Source of the DNA: Hymenobacter piscis
GTDB taxonomy: Bacteria > Bacteroidota > Bacteroidia > Cytophagales > Hymenobacteraceae
Assembly (NCBI RefSeq): GCF_018760735.1
Contig: NZ_JAHHZN010000011.1
Coordinates: 62,001 to 126,000, forward strand
Direction of reading: 5' to 3'
Length of the DNA: 64,000 nucleotides
Made by a program: the position numbers and the translations under genes. How positions within the stretch are numbered: the first letter of the stretch is position 1; the number at the start of each line of letters is the position of its first letter. The notes beneath the pieces are model-generated. The model had not been told where the DNA came from. It made no database searches and saw nothing but the letters and a program-made list of their open reading frames with translations. Shown piece by piece: positions 17,062-24,515 of this stretch.

Positions 17062-17439
17062 CTACCTCACCACCACCTGTCCGCGCAATATGCCCATGCC
17101 GCAGGTGAAAATAAACGTACCCGCCTGCTGGGGCAGAAACTCAATGCTCGTGGTCTGGAACGGAGCCAGTTCCCGGCGAATATTGAAGTCGGGCAGCAGC
17201 AGCTCTTCCGAGCAGCTATTGTCTTCGTCGCGGTAGAAGTTGAGCTGCACGGGCTGCCCCTGGCGCACCTCCACCACGTTGGGCGAGTAGCCGCCCTTTA
17301 CCGTAATGGCCACCTCCTGAATTCCGCTGCCGGACGATACGGCGGCGGCCACTTGGTGCGGGGCCAGAAAGAAAAACCAGCCGACGAAGCCCATCAGGCC
17401 GAGGCCGAGCATGGTGACGATGAGTTGGGCAGAATCCAT
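17062..17439 (-). CDS. Membrane-anchored cupredoxin-domain protein
   Basis: A 125-residue protein with an N-terminal transmembrane helix (about 5-27) and a cupredoxin-like beta domain (about 40-125). Candidate copper ligands are Cys in NSCSEE and the Cys/Met pair in FTCGMGILRG. The histidines of classical cupredoxins are absent. It lies 55 bases downstream of copA on the same strand, supporting a role in copper handling at the membrane. The domain type is clear, but the exact metal site is inference. Confidence 0.8.
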   Translation of the reverse strand: MDSAQLIVTMLGLGLMGFVGWFFFLAPHQVAAAVSSGSGIQEVAITVKGGYSPNVVEVRQGQPVQLNFYRDEDNSCSEELLLPDFNIRRELAPFQTTSIEFLPQQAGTFIFTCGMGILRGQVVVR

Positions 17440-17494
17440 GAGGGAAGCGAAAAGAAAGCAGTGGGAATAAGAGCGGCGGGAAATCCCCGGGCCG

Positions 17495-19837
17495 TTATTC
17501 GGGGCGGAAGGCGCGCAGGCGTAGGGAATTGGTCAGCACCGAAACCGAGCTCAGGGCCATGGCGCCGGCTGCAATCATGGGCGAAAGCAGCCAGCCCGTG
17601 AACGGATACAGCACGCCGGCCGCCAGCGGGATGCCCAGCACGTTGTAAAGGAAGGCGAAAAACAGGTTCTGGCGGATGGTGCGAATCGTCTGGCGCGAGA
17701 GGTCGATGGCCGTGACCACACCCCGCAAATCAGAGCGCATGAGCGTGATGCCGGCCGCCTCCATGGCCACGTCAGTACCCGAGCCGATGGCCAGCCCGAC
17801 ATCGGCCTGGGCCAGGGCGGGCGCGTCGTTGATGCCGTCGCCGACCATGGCCACCGTGCGGCCCTCAGCCTGAAGCTCCTTCACTTTGCCGGCCTTGCCC
17901 TCGGGCAGCACGTCGGCGAAGAAGCGGGTGATGCCCACCTGGGCGGCCACGGCGGCGGCCGTCTGCTGGTTGTCGCCGGTCATAATGACCACCTCGATGC
18001 CCTCGGCCTGCAGGTGGCGGATGGCTTCGCGGGAGGTTTCGCGCACGGTGTCGGCCACGCCCAGCAGGGCCACGGCCTGCCCGTCGATGGCGGCGTAAAG
18101 CACGGTGCGGGCCTGGCGGAGCAGTTCTTCGGCAGCCTGTTCCAACTCGGGCGGCAGGGCTACGCGCTGCTCCGTCAGCAGCCGGCGGTTACCAATCAGA
18201 ACTTCGGACCCGGCCACGGTGGCGGCGGCCCCGCGCCCTTCGTGGGCCTGAAAGCCAGTGGCTTCCAGTCGATCAGCCCGCTGTTCGTCGGCGTAGCGCA
18301 CCACGGCCTCGGCCAGCGGGTGCTCGCTCTGCCGCTCCAGGGCCGCCAGCCGGGCCAGGGTATCGGCGGGGGCCGTGGCGGCGGGCACGTAGTCCATCAC
18401 GCCGGGCTCGCCCCGGGTGATGGTGCCGGTTTTATCGAGCAGGACGGTATTCACCCGGTACGCCTTCTCCAGGGCTTCGGCGTTGCGAATCAGCACCCCG
18501 TACTCGGCCCCTTTGCCGGTGCCTACCATGATGGCCGTGGGCGTGGCCAGCCCCAGCGCGCAGGGACAGGCAATGATGAGCACGGCCACAAAATTGACCA
18601 ACGCCAGCGGCAGGCGCTGGGCGGGCGCGGCCACATCGAACCATACCACAAACGTAGCAATGGCCACCAACATCACCACCGGCACGAACACGGCGCTGAC
18701 CTGATCGGCCAGGCGCTGGATGGGCGCGCGGCTGCCCTGGGCCTCTTCTACCAGCTTCACAATCCGGGCCAGCATGGTGTCGGTGCCCACCTTGCTCACC
18801 CGGAAGCGGAAGGAGCCGGTTTTGTTGAGCGTGGCCCCGAACACCGGGTCGCCGGCCGTTTTCTCGACCGGCAGGCTCTCCCCCGTAAGCATGGATTCAT
18901 CGAGAGCGGAATGCCCGGCCAGGATGATGCCGTCGGTGGCTACTTTCTCGCCGGGGCGCACCAGCACTTCATCCCCGGGCCGCACCTGTTCCAGGGGCAC
19001 ATCCACTTCCTGACCGTTGCGGATGAGGCGGGCCGTTTTGGCCTGGAGGCCGATCAGGGCCTTAATGGCGGCCGAAGTCTGGGCCTTGGCCCGGCTTTCG
19101 AGCACCTTGCCCAGCAGAATCAGGGCAATGATGGTGGCCGTGGTATCGTAGTACACCTCCGGCACGAGGCCACGCTGGCGGAAGAAATCCGGCACCACGG
19201 TGGTGGCCAGACTGTAGAGAAACGCCGCCCCGGTGCCTACTGCAATGAGCGTATCCATGCTGGCAGTGCGGTGACGGAGGCCATTCCAGGCCGACACGTA
19301 GAATTCCCGCCCGCTGTAGAGCAGCACCGGCACCGTAAGCAGCAGCAGCACATAGTTGAGCACCGGCATCGAAATGCGGCTCATCAGAGCGGGCCAGAGC
19401 ATGAGCATGCTCAGCGGCATAATCACGAGAGCCAGTCCCACCGCCACCTGAAACCGGCGCTTCAACTGCTGATAGGCGGCAGCCTTGCGCGCGGCCAGCT
19501 CGTCATCGGAAGCCAGCAGGCCGGGCGTCACGGGAGCCACTGCGTCGTGCACGGCGTACCCGGCCTGCTCCACGGCGGCTTTCAGGCCGGCGGAGTCAAT
19601 GCGGGCGGGGTCGAATTCCACCGTGGCTTTTTCGCTGGCCAGGTTCACGGTGGCCTGAGTGACGCCGGGCGTGCGCGTGAGGGCCCGCTGCACAAAGTTG
19701 GAGCAGGAAGCGCAGGTCATACCCTCAATCTGGAGTACTTCGGTGCGGGTAATCCCGCCGGACGAGGCGGGCGGCCCGGCGGCGGGCGCGGGGTGCGAAT
19801 GGGAAGAAGCAGACACGGCAGAGTAGGTAGCTTTCAT
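17495..19837 (-). CDS. copA: Copper-translocating P1B-type ATPase
   Basis: A 780-residue Cu(+) exporter of the inner membrane. A His-containing N-terminus (SHSHP) is followed by a single HMA domain with MTCASC (near residue 42). Next come TGES in the actuator domain, the transport motif CPC in IIACPCALG, the phosphorylation site [19 protein letters not shown] and [12 protein letters not shown] and MxxSS residues in the last helices fit Cu(+) specificity. An open frame reaches 19885, but ATG 19837 (MKATYSAV) is favoured. It heads a copA-cupredoxin operon. Confidence 0.95.
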   Translation of the reverse strand: MKATYSAVSASSHSHPAPAAGPPASSGGITRTEVLQIEGMTCASCSNFVQRALTRTPGVTQATVNLASEKATVEFDPARIDSAGLKAAVEQAGYAVHDAVAPVTPGLLASDDELAARKAAAYQQLKRRFQVAVGLALVIMPLSMLMLWPALMSRISMPVLNYVLLLLTVPVLLYSGREFYVSAWNGLRHRTASMDTLIAVGTGAAFLYSLATTVVPDFFRQRGLVPEVYYDTTATIIALILLGKVLESRAKAQTSAAIKALIGLQAKTARLIRNGQEVDVPLEQVRPGDEVLVRPGEKVATDGIILAGHSALDESMLTGESLPVEKTAGDPVFGATLNKTGSFRFRVSKVGTDTMLARIVKLVEEAQGSRAPIQRLADQVSAVFVPVVMLVAIATFVVWFDVAAPAQRLPLALVNFVAVLIIACPCALGLATPTAIMVGTGKGAEYGVLIRNAEALEKAYRVNTVLLDKTGTITRGEPGVMDYVPAATAPADTLARLAALERQSEHPLAEAVVRYADEQRADRLEATGFQAHEGRGAAATVAGSEVLIGNRRLLTEQRVALPPELEQAAEELLRQARTVLYAAIDGQAVALLGVADTVRETSREAIRHLQAEGIEVVIMTGDNQQTAAAVAAQVGITRFFADVLPEGKAGKVKELQAEGRTVAMVGDGINDAPALAQADVGLAIGSGTDVAMEAAGITLMRSDLRGVVTAIDLSRQTIRTIRQNLFFAFLYNVLGIPLAAGVLYPFTGWLLSPMIAAGAMALSSVSVLTNSLRLRAFRPE

Positions 19838-19993
19838 AAAGCGGCAGGTCCGAAACAGACCAGCCGGTAGAATATTAAACCACAAAGCGCCCTGAAAAGA
19901 CGTACGGAATTAGCCGGAAATCCTGCAAAATTCCGCGCCGGATGAGCGGGTGGCAGCTTCCCTTCCTCGTATTCGGCGGAGAGCTATAAAAGC

Positions 19994-20027
19994 GAAAGGG
20001 CCGCCGCTGAGTAGCGGCGGCCCTTTC
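19994..20027. terminator. GC-rich terminator-like hairpin upstream of copA
   Basis: Perfect 15-base stem GAAAGGGCCGCCGCT/AGCGGCGGCCCTTTC with a 4-base loop, downstream of the minus-strand gene ending at 20051. Only a short T/A context follows. Confidence 0.7.
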
Positions 20028-20050
20028 AGGGTACTGGGTGAGGCTAAGCC

Positions 20051-20548
20051 TTAGAGGGCAGCATCGTCGTCAGCGGCGTGGTTGCGGGCCGTGGCGCCAC
20101 GGTACACCGAGTCAGGGGAACCCTGCCAGGCCGTGTTGGCGTCGCTGCCGTAGTAGGTTTTGCCTTTGCTGTTTTTAGCGCGCAGGGCCAGCCAGCTCAA
20201 ACCGCTTACCAGCAGGGCACCGCCCACTACTTTCTGGGTTGGCGTGAGCCGGTTTACCTGATCTACGGCTTTTGTGCCGAGGTCTTTGGCTTTATTGCCC
20301 AGATCCTTGGCTTTTACGCCGAGGTCCTTGGCCTGCTGGGAGAGTTGGGCTACGTCTACGTTCTGCAGCCACTGCTGCTGGTCGAGCCAGGACTTCTGCT
20401 CGCCGTTCTGGCGGCTCTCCGCTTTTGCGGACGTAGTCGATTCGTTCTGCTCTGCGTTATCCGAGCTGCCGTTTACTTCGCTGGCGGGAGTAAACGAAAT
20501 ATGCTTGTGGGCCGGAGCGCCGGGCTGGGTTGACTTATGATTGCTCAT
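20051..20548 (-). CDS. Hypothetical single-span protein with AKDLG repeats
   Basis: A 165-residue protein, not recognised. It has a polar, disordered N-terminus (about 1-55), a W-rich segment (KSWLDQQQWLQN), and then four tandem repeats of a heptad-like unit (QAKDLGV, KAKDLGN, KAKDLGT, KAVDQVN) that would form an amphipathic helix. One transmembrane helix follows (VVGGALLVSGLSWLAL), then a polar tail with YYGSDANTAWQGS. It resembles apolipoprotein/YtxH-like stress proteins in style only. ATG 20548 is preceded by a pyrimidine-rich, Shine-Dalgarno-free leader. Confidence 0.7.
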   Translation of the reverse strand: MSNHKSTQPGAPAHKHISFTPASEVNGSSDNAEQNESTTSAKAESRQNGEQKSWLDQQQWLQNVDVAQLSQQAKDLGVKAKDLGNKAKDLGTKAVDQVNRLTPTQKVVGGALLVSGLSWLALRAKNSKGKTYYGSDANTAWQGSPDSVYRGATARNHAADDDAAL

Positions 20549-20767
20549 GGGAGGAGAAAGTAATTGTTCAGAAAATAAATGGAGAGAGCCAACGGGTTGG
20601 TTCTGCTCCCTATTCGTGAAAAGCCCCTTCAAGGTTGCCGACAGCCAAACCAAATTGCACCCTTTCGTCTGAAGAGGCCACTGTTCAGGGCCCGGATGTC
20701 AGGCCGGGCGCAAACATCCGGGCGGCCTTCGCGTTGGGGTACTACTGTTTTGCTTAACCATCTCTTT

Positions 20768-21526
20768 ATGCCCTTCACCCCCGTCCCCGATACCGTCCGT
20801 CGCTTTCAGGATAAGATTTGTTTTGTTACCGGCGCTACGTCCGGCATTGGCCGGGCCGTGGCCGTGCGCCTGGGCCGGGAGGGCGGCCGCGTGGCCGTTA
20901 TCGGCCGCGACGCGGAAGAGGGCAAAAAAACGGTTCACCTCATCGAGCAGGCCGGCAGTCAGGCCCTCTTCATCAGCTGCGATGTAGCCAAGGACAGCCA
21001 GCTGGTGAAAGCCGTGGAGCGCACCGTGAAAGAGTGGGGCCGGGTGGACGTGCTCATCAACAACGCCGCCATGATGACCTTTGACTCCATTCAGCAGCTC
21101 GACCCCAAGGACTGGGACCAGCTCATGCACGTAAACCTGCGGCCCCTGTTCCGGCTCACCCAGCTCTGCCTGCCCCACATGAAGCAGGGCGCCATTGTGG
21201 CCGTTAGCTCGGTGCACGCCGCCCAGACCACGCCCAACGTGGTGCCCTACGCCACCAGCAAAGGGGCCACCGAAGCCTTCGTGCGGGGCCTGAGCCAGGA
21301 GATTCCGCATACCCATGCCCGCGTGAATGCCGTAGCCCCCGGCGCCGTGGATACGCCCATGCTCTGGAGCAACCCCAACGTGAAAAGCGGTAAGGAAAAA
21401 ATAACCGGCCAGGTAGGCACCCCCGAGGAACTGGCGGCTGCCATCTGCTTCGTAGCCTCCCCCGAAGCCAGCTTCGTCAACGGCACCACCCTGGTGGTGG
21501 ACGGTGGCCGCCTGGCCGCTTTATAG
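20768..21526 (+). CDS. SDR-family NAD(P)-dependent oxidoreductase
   Basis: A 252-residue short-chain dehydrogenase. The nucleotide-binding motif is TGATSGIG (near residue 20), with NNAAM, catalytic Ser in VAVSSVHAAQ, the YATSK catalytic Tyr/Lys, and a C-terminal NGTTLVVDGG. This is the classical SDR pattern. The substrate is unknown. The ATG at 20768 is preferred over the longer open frame because MPFTPVPDTVRRFQDK leads directly into the Rossmann strand. It is divergent from the KDLG-repeat gene. Confidence 0.9.
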   Translation: MPFTPVPDTVRRFQDKICFVTGATSGIGRAVAVRLGREGGRVAVIGRDAEEGKKTVHLIEQAGSQALFISCDVAKDSQLVKAVERTVKEWGRVDVLINNAAMMTFDSIQQLDPKDWDQLMHVNLRPLFRLTQLCLPHMKQGAIVAVSSVHAAQTTPNVVPYATSKGATEAFVRGLSQEIPHTHARVNAVAPGAVDTPMLWSNPNVKSGKEKITGQVGTPEELAAAICFVASPEASFVNGTTLVVDGGRLAAL

Positions 21527-21532
21527 CGGTTG

Positions 21533-21775
21533 GATGGCTGAACTGTCATGGCGAGGCATGTGGCGTATCAAGCCAGTGTCTGAAGAAATCCGTCCTGCCC
21601 GCAGCTCTAAACCTTGGAGTACACACATAGCCCCTGACGTGCGCACGTCAGGGGCTTTTAAGTAGGTCCTGGTTGGGAAGAGGTTGAAGAACGGATTGCT
21701 TCGCTTCACTCGCCACGACAGTTCAGCCAGTTAACCAGCCCGCCATTCAGCCATCCATCAGTTCAGCCATTGGCC
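21533..21775. repeat. Family C composite module (copy 1)
   Basis: Outer words GGATGGCTGAACTG (21533-21547) reappear inverted at 21719-21768, and the stop codon of the next gene falls inside them. Inner arms 21543-21595 (TGTCATGGCGAG...AATCCGTCCT) and 21688-21730 (ACGGATTGCTTCG...CGCCACGACAG) are inverted partners. A terminator sits in the centre. The same order recurs at 37477-37716. Confidence 0.85.
21629..21660. terminator. Palindromic terminator in the family C module
   Basis: A perfect palindrome AGCCCCTGACGTGC/GCACGTCAGGGGCT followed by TTTT. The same hairpin, with two compensating-type changes, lies in the second module at 37578. Confidence 0.8.
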
Positions 21776-22191
21776 TTCGGCGTGGGGTGGCGCTGGGCAG
21801 GCGCAGGCAGCGGCCGGCCGGCGGCGTAAAGGTGGGCGTCGCGCTCGGCGGCGGCGCGGGCTTCTACTTCGAAGGGAATATGGTAGTAGCCGTGGCGGAC
21901 CCAGTCGCGGAGGTAGCGGACCAAGAAGCCCAGGCGGCCATGCTGCGCAAACTGGCGGATGTGCTCCATTTCGTGGGCCACCCAGAATGGGTCGCGCAGA
22001 AACTCCTCCCGCGTGACGCCGCTCAGATGAATGCTGCGGCCCAGCACCATGGCCACGGTACGGGCTCCCAGCTTGAGGCGGGCGAGGCGGGCAAAGGGGG
22101 AGTTTTCGACGATGCGGGGAAGGTCCATGACGGCAGGAAGGAAGGGCGGAGTATACGGAACATAATTCGGGGGAGTTGGGGTAGGTTGCAT
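21763..22191 (-). CDS. Putative HExxH metallopeptidase-like protein (DUF4157 type)
   Basis: A 142-residue protein with VAHEMEHIRQFAQHG near residue 88, a zinc-binding HExxH motif embedded in the pattern typical of DUF4157-like small domains. It continues with a second conserved block (YRDWVRHGYYHIPFEVEARAAAERDA-like, containing a Glu that could be the third ligand). There is no signal peptide, and the tail is proline-rich. Whether it is proteolytically active is unknown. ATG 22191 is used, but ATG 22128 (MDLPRIVENS) is an equally good start. Its TGA lies in a repeat word of the family C module. Confidence 0.6.
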   Translation of the reverse strand: MQPTPTPPNYVPYTPPFLPAVMDLPRIVENSPFARLARLKLGARTVAMVLGRSIHLSGVTREEFLRDPFWVAHEMEHIRQFAQHGRLGFLVRYLRDWVRHGYYHIPFEVEARAAAERDAHLYAAGRPLPAPAQRHPTPKANG

Positions 22192-22442
22192 GACTTTTCA
22201 ATAAAATACTTGAATCATAAGAAGAATCTTGACCAAAAGGCCCAAGAAGCCTTGGTCGGTCCCGGGGATTAGGATTAGCTTTACCCAACGACTATGGTGC
22301 TGCCCGGCAGATAGTATGGTCGTTGAATACCTTTCTTCACTCTTTTTGTCATCCGGACCGACCGGTTGCCTATCGAAAAAAAGTAGCCCGCTTGCGTTGC
22401 CCGGTAGCCCCGGCCGGCGTTCTTACCACCTCCCGACGGACA

Positions 22443-23042
22443 ATGAAAAACAGTATCCTGTATTGCCTCGCCGCGGCCTCGATGGTCCTCTCCTTTTTCT
22501 TTGAACAAGCTCCCGCCGCTTCCGGCACTACGCTGGTCGCTTCCACCCAACACGCCTCCTTTCTCGGCGGCCTGCTCGACTCCGACGAAGAGCCCCGGGT
22601 GCTGACTTCCTCCGATTCGCTGGCTTACGATAAAGCGGCCCAGCGCCTGGGCATTGCCACCAGCTACTCCGAGAACGAAACGCTGCTCGAAACCGTGGTT
22701 TCCTGGTTGGGCACCCCCTACCGCTACGGCAGCAACAGTAAAAGCGGCACCGACTGCTCCGGGTTCGTAACCCGCGTTTTCAAAGAAGTATACGGCCTGA
22801 CGCTGCAGCGCAGCTCCCGCTCCATGTTTACCAGCGTGAAGCACATTGCCAAGGACGAAATGCAGACCGGCGACCTGGTATTCTTCCGCCGGGGTCCGGG
22901 CCAGCCCATCTACCACGTAGGTATCTACCTCAAGGACAACAAATTTGCCCACGCAGCCTGCAATGGCGGCGTCATGGTAAGCTCCCTTACCCAGGCTTAC
23001 TACAGCCGCAACTTTTACGCCGCCGGGCGGGTAGAACGCTAA
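22443..23042 (+). CDS. C40 (NlpC/P60) family peptidase
   Basis: A 199-residue exported cell-wall peptidase. It has a signal peptide (to about residue 27) and a linker. The NlpC/P60 domain (about 80-199) carries catalytic Cys in TDCSGFVTRV, His in YHVGIYL, and a downstream FAHAACNGGV containing the third polar residue. It cleaves peptidoglycan stem peptides in this family. The start at 22443 gives the signal peptide. The longer upstream frame is in non-coding sequence. Confidence 0.92.
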   Translation: MKNSILYCLAAASMVLSFFFEQAPAASGTTLVASTQHASFLGGLLDSDEEPRVLTSSDSLAYDKAAQRLGIATSYSENETLLETVVSWLGTPYRYGSNSKSGTDCSGFVTRVFKEVYGLTLQRSSRSMFTSVKHIAKDEMQTGDLVFFRRGPGQPIYHVGIYLKDNKFAHAACNGGVMVSSLTQAYYSRNFYAAGRVER

Positions 23043-23069
23043 CATTCGGCTCCCCTTCCCGTTTTTCCG

Positions 23070-23102
23070 ACGCCTCGTTTTTTCAAACGGGGCGTTTTTG
23101 TT
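23070..23102 (+). terminator. Intrinsic terminator
   Basis: Stem ACGCCTCGTTT/AAACGGGGCGT with TTTTTG following, 28 bases after the NlpC/P60 stop. Confidence 0.75.
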
Positions 23103-23204
23103 GGCAGCGGGTCCGGGCAACCCATTCCCGCCCGACGCAGTATAGGAGCACATGGGTGCCCACCGGTGCCTTTCCTCCTCTATTCCCGCTCAGATTTTCC
23201 GATT

Positions 23205-23885
23205 ATGGATAAGCAGAACCCTAAAGGCCAGGACGTAGCCTCGTCGCTCCTATTCAAAAAATTCGTTGGCAAAGCCGAAGAGTACGTGAAGAAGCCGACG
23301 CGGATGAAGCAGCTGCTCAACGACGCGTACCAGAAGGCCAGCGAGAAAAACGATGTCGGCTCCATTGCCCACGAGGCCTGGGAGACTCTTCAGACCCTCT
23401 TCCGCCTGATCCGGACTTCTGTGGCCGGAGAATACCACGGCGTGCCCACGTCTACCGTGGTAGCAGCCGTGGCAGTGACCATCTACTTCCTGAGCCCCAT
23501 CGACCTGATTCCGGACTTCATTCCGGTGCTGGGCCTGCTCGATGATGTGGCCCTGGTAGCCTGGTTCAGCACCACCATCAAGGAAGAGATGGATAAGTTT
23601 CTGGAGTGGGAGAAAACCCGCCCTACCGTAATCGAAGAAAATACGGCAGAAAAAGCCCCGTCGGCCGCTGTTGCCACCGTTTCTGCTTCGGCCATGAGTT
23701 CGTCGGCCCAGCCGAACGCGACCCAAGCCGCCCCCAGTACCACCCCAACCCCTGGTACCGGCTCCTCTGCCGCTCCTACCATCAGCCACGATATCGCCTC
23801 GACTACCACCGACAGCTCCCGGGAGCCCAACCTGTCTGGCGAAGCCCGCCCCAGCGGCGGCGACGCCGGCGGCAACCTGCGGTAG
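23205..23885 (+). CDS. YkvA/DUF1232 family protein
   Basis: A 226-residue protein with the DUF1232 core at about residues 80-125, containing the diagnostic YFLSPIDLIPDFIPVLGLLDD split across a membrane-associating helix. The N-terminal part is helical and charged (KKFVGKAEEYVKKPTRMKQLL). The last 90 residues are a low-complexity Ser/Ala/Thr/Pro tail. The family function is unknown. ATG 23205 is the first start after the upstream terminator. Confidence 0.85.
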   Translation: MDKQNPKGQDVASSLLFKKFVGKAEEYVKKPTRMKQLLNDAYQKASEKNDVGSIAHEAWETLQTLFRLIRTSVAGEYHGVPTSTVVAAVAVTIYFLSPIDLIPDFIPVLGLLDDVALVAWFSTTIKEEMDKFLEWEKTRPTVIEENTAEKAPSAAVATVSASAMSSSAQPNATQAAPSTTPTPGTGSSAAPTISHDIASTTTDSSREPNLSGEARPSGGDAGGNLR

Positions 23886-23904
23886 TAAATCCCGCAGCTT
23901 CAAC

Positions 23905-23966
23905 AACTCAAAGCCCCGCCCCGACAGCTCCGGTAATTCGGATTTGTCGGGGCGGGGCTTTGAGTT
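23905..23966. terminator. Long terminator hairpin
   Basis: Twenty-one-base stem AACTCAAAGCCCCGCC.../...GGCGGGGCTTTGAGTT between the DUF1232 gene and the convergent acyl-carrier-like gene. Confidence 0.8.
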
Positions 23967-24003
23967 ATTGGCAATTCTCAGCAGCCGGCCAGTTCACTCA
24001 ACC

Positions 24004-24062
24004 CTGGCAACCGGCAACCGGCAACCGGCAACTGACAACTGACAACTGGCAACTGACAACTG
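24004..24062. repeat. Tandem heptad array (CYGRCAA)
   Basis: Eight consecutive 7-base units: CTGGCAA, CCGGCAA three times, CTGACAA twice, CTGGCAA, CTGACAA, then CTGA. It abuts the stop codon of the minus-strand gene at 24065. Unlike most others it has no clear inverted partner. Confidence 0.9.
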
Positions 24063-24064
24063 AG

Positions 24065-24337
24065 CTACGCGGCTGCCTGTTGAGCGGGCGTGTGGGTAGC
24101 CACATAATTCACGAAGTCGCCGACCGTGGCCAGGGGCACTTCGTCGGGAATGATGATGTGGAAGTTGCGCTCCAGCTCCAGGATAATATCGACGACATCT
24201 ACGGTGTCGAAGCCCAGCTCCCGGCTTAGGTCGCTGCCGATACGCAGGCGGCGGGCCTTGATGGCCTTCCGCTTGCTGATGATGCGCAGCACCTGCTGCC
24301 GAATGGATTTGGAGGCGGAAGTCGTTGTGGTAATCAT
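24065..24337 (-). CDS. Acyl-carrier-protein-like protein lacking the phosphopantetheine serine
   Basis: A 90-residue four-helix ACP-like protein. The region that is normally DSL (Ser carries the 4'-phosphopantetheine) reads GFDTVDVVDIILELE, with codon ACC (Thr) at the serine position. The following helix pattern, IPDEVPLATVGDFVNYV, is otherwise ACP-like. A basic N-terminal helix (RKAIKARRLRIG) is unusual. It is not next to fatty-acid or polyketide genes. It could be a non-pantetheinylated structural or regulatory ACP homologue. Main-pathway AcpP seems unlikely. Confidence 0.75.
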   Translation of the reverse strand: MITTTTSASKSIRQQVLRIISKRKAIKARRLRIGSDLSRELGFDTVDVVDIILELERNFHIIIPDEVPLATVGDFVNYVATHTPAQQAAA

Positions 24338-24515
24338 ACAAAAAAACGACGGGGGTACGTGGGGAAGAAAAACTGCGGGCTTGCCGGCAGCGCGTTGGCC
24401 CCGCCCGTTCGGGCGGAGGAGTACGCGGGGCGGGCCAATGGTTGCAAGGCCCGCGAAAAAAACTGCACCTTCCCGGTCGGCCTTTGCTTACCAACCTGGG
24501 AAGGCGCGGCAAAAA

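Noticed and set aside
20690..20722. Riboswitch-like hairpin before the SDR gene (CCCGGATGT..ACATCCGGG)
   Set aside because: A simple stem-loop without any recognisable aptamer consensus. It is most likely a chance GC-rich hairpin or a remnant repeat.
24004..24062. Possible short CRISPR-like array
   Set aside because: Units are 7 bases with no spacers, and no cas genes lie nearby. It is a tandem heptad array.
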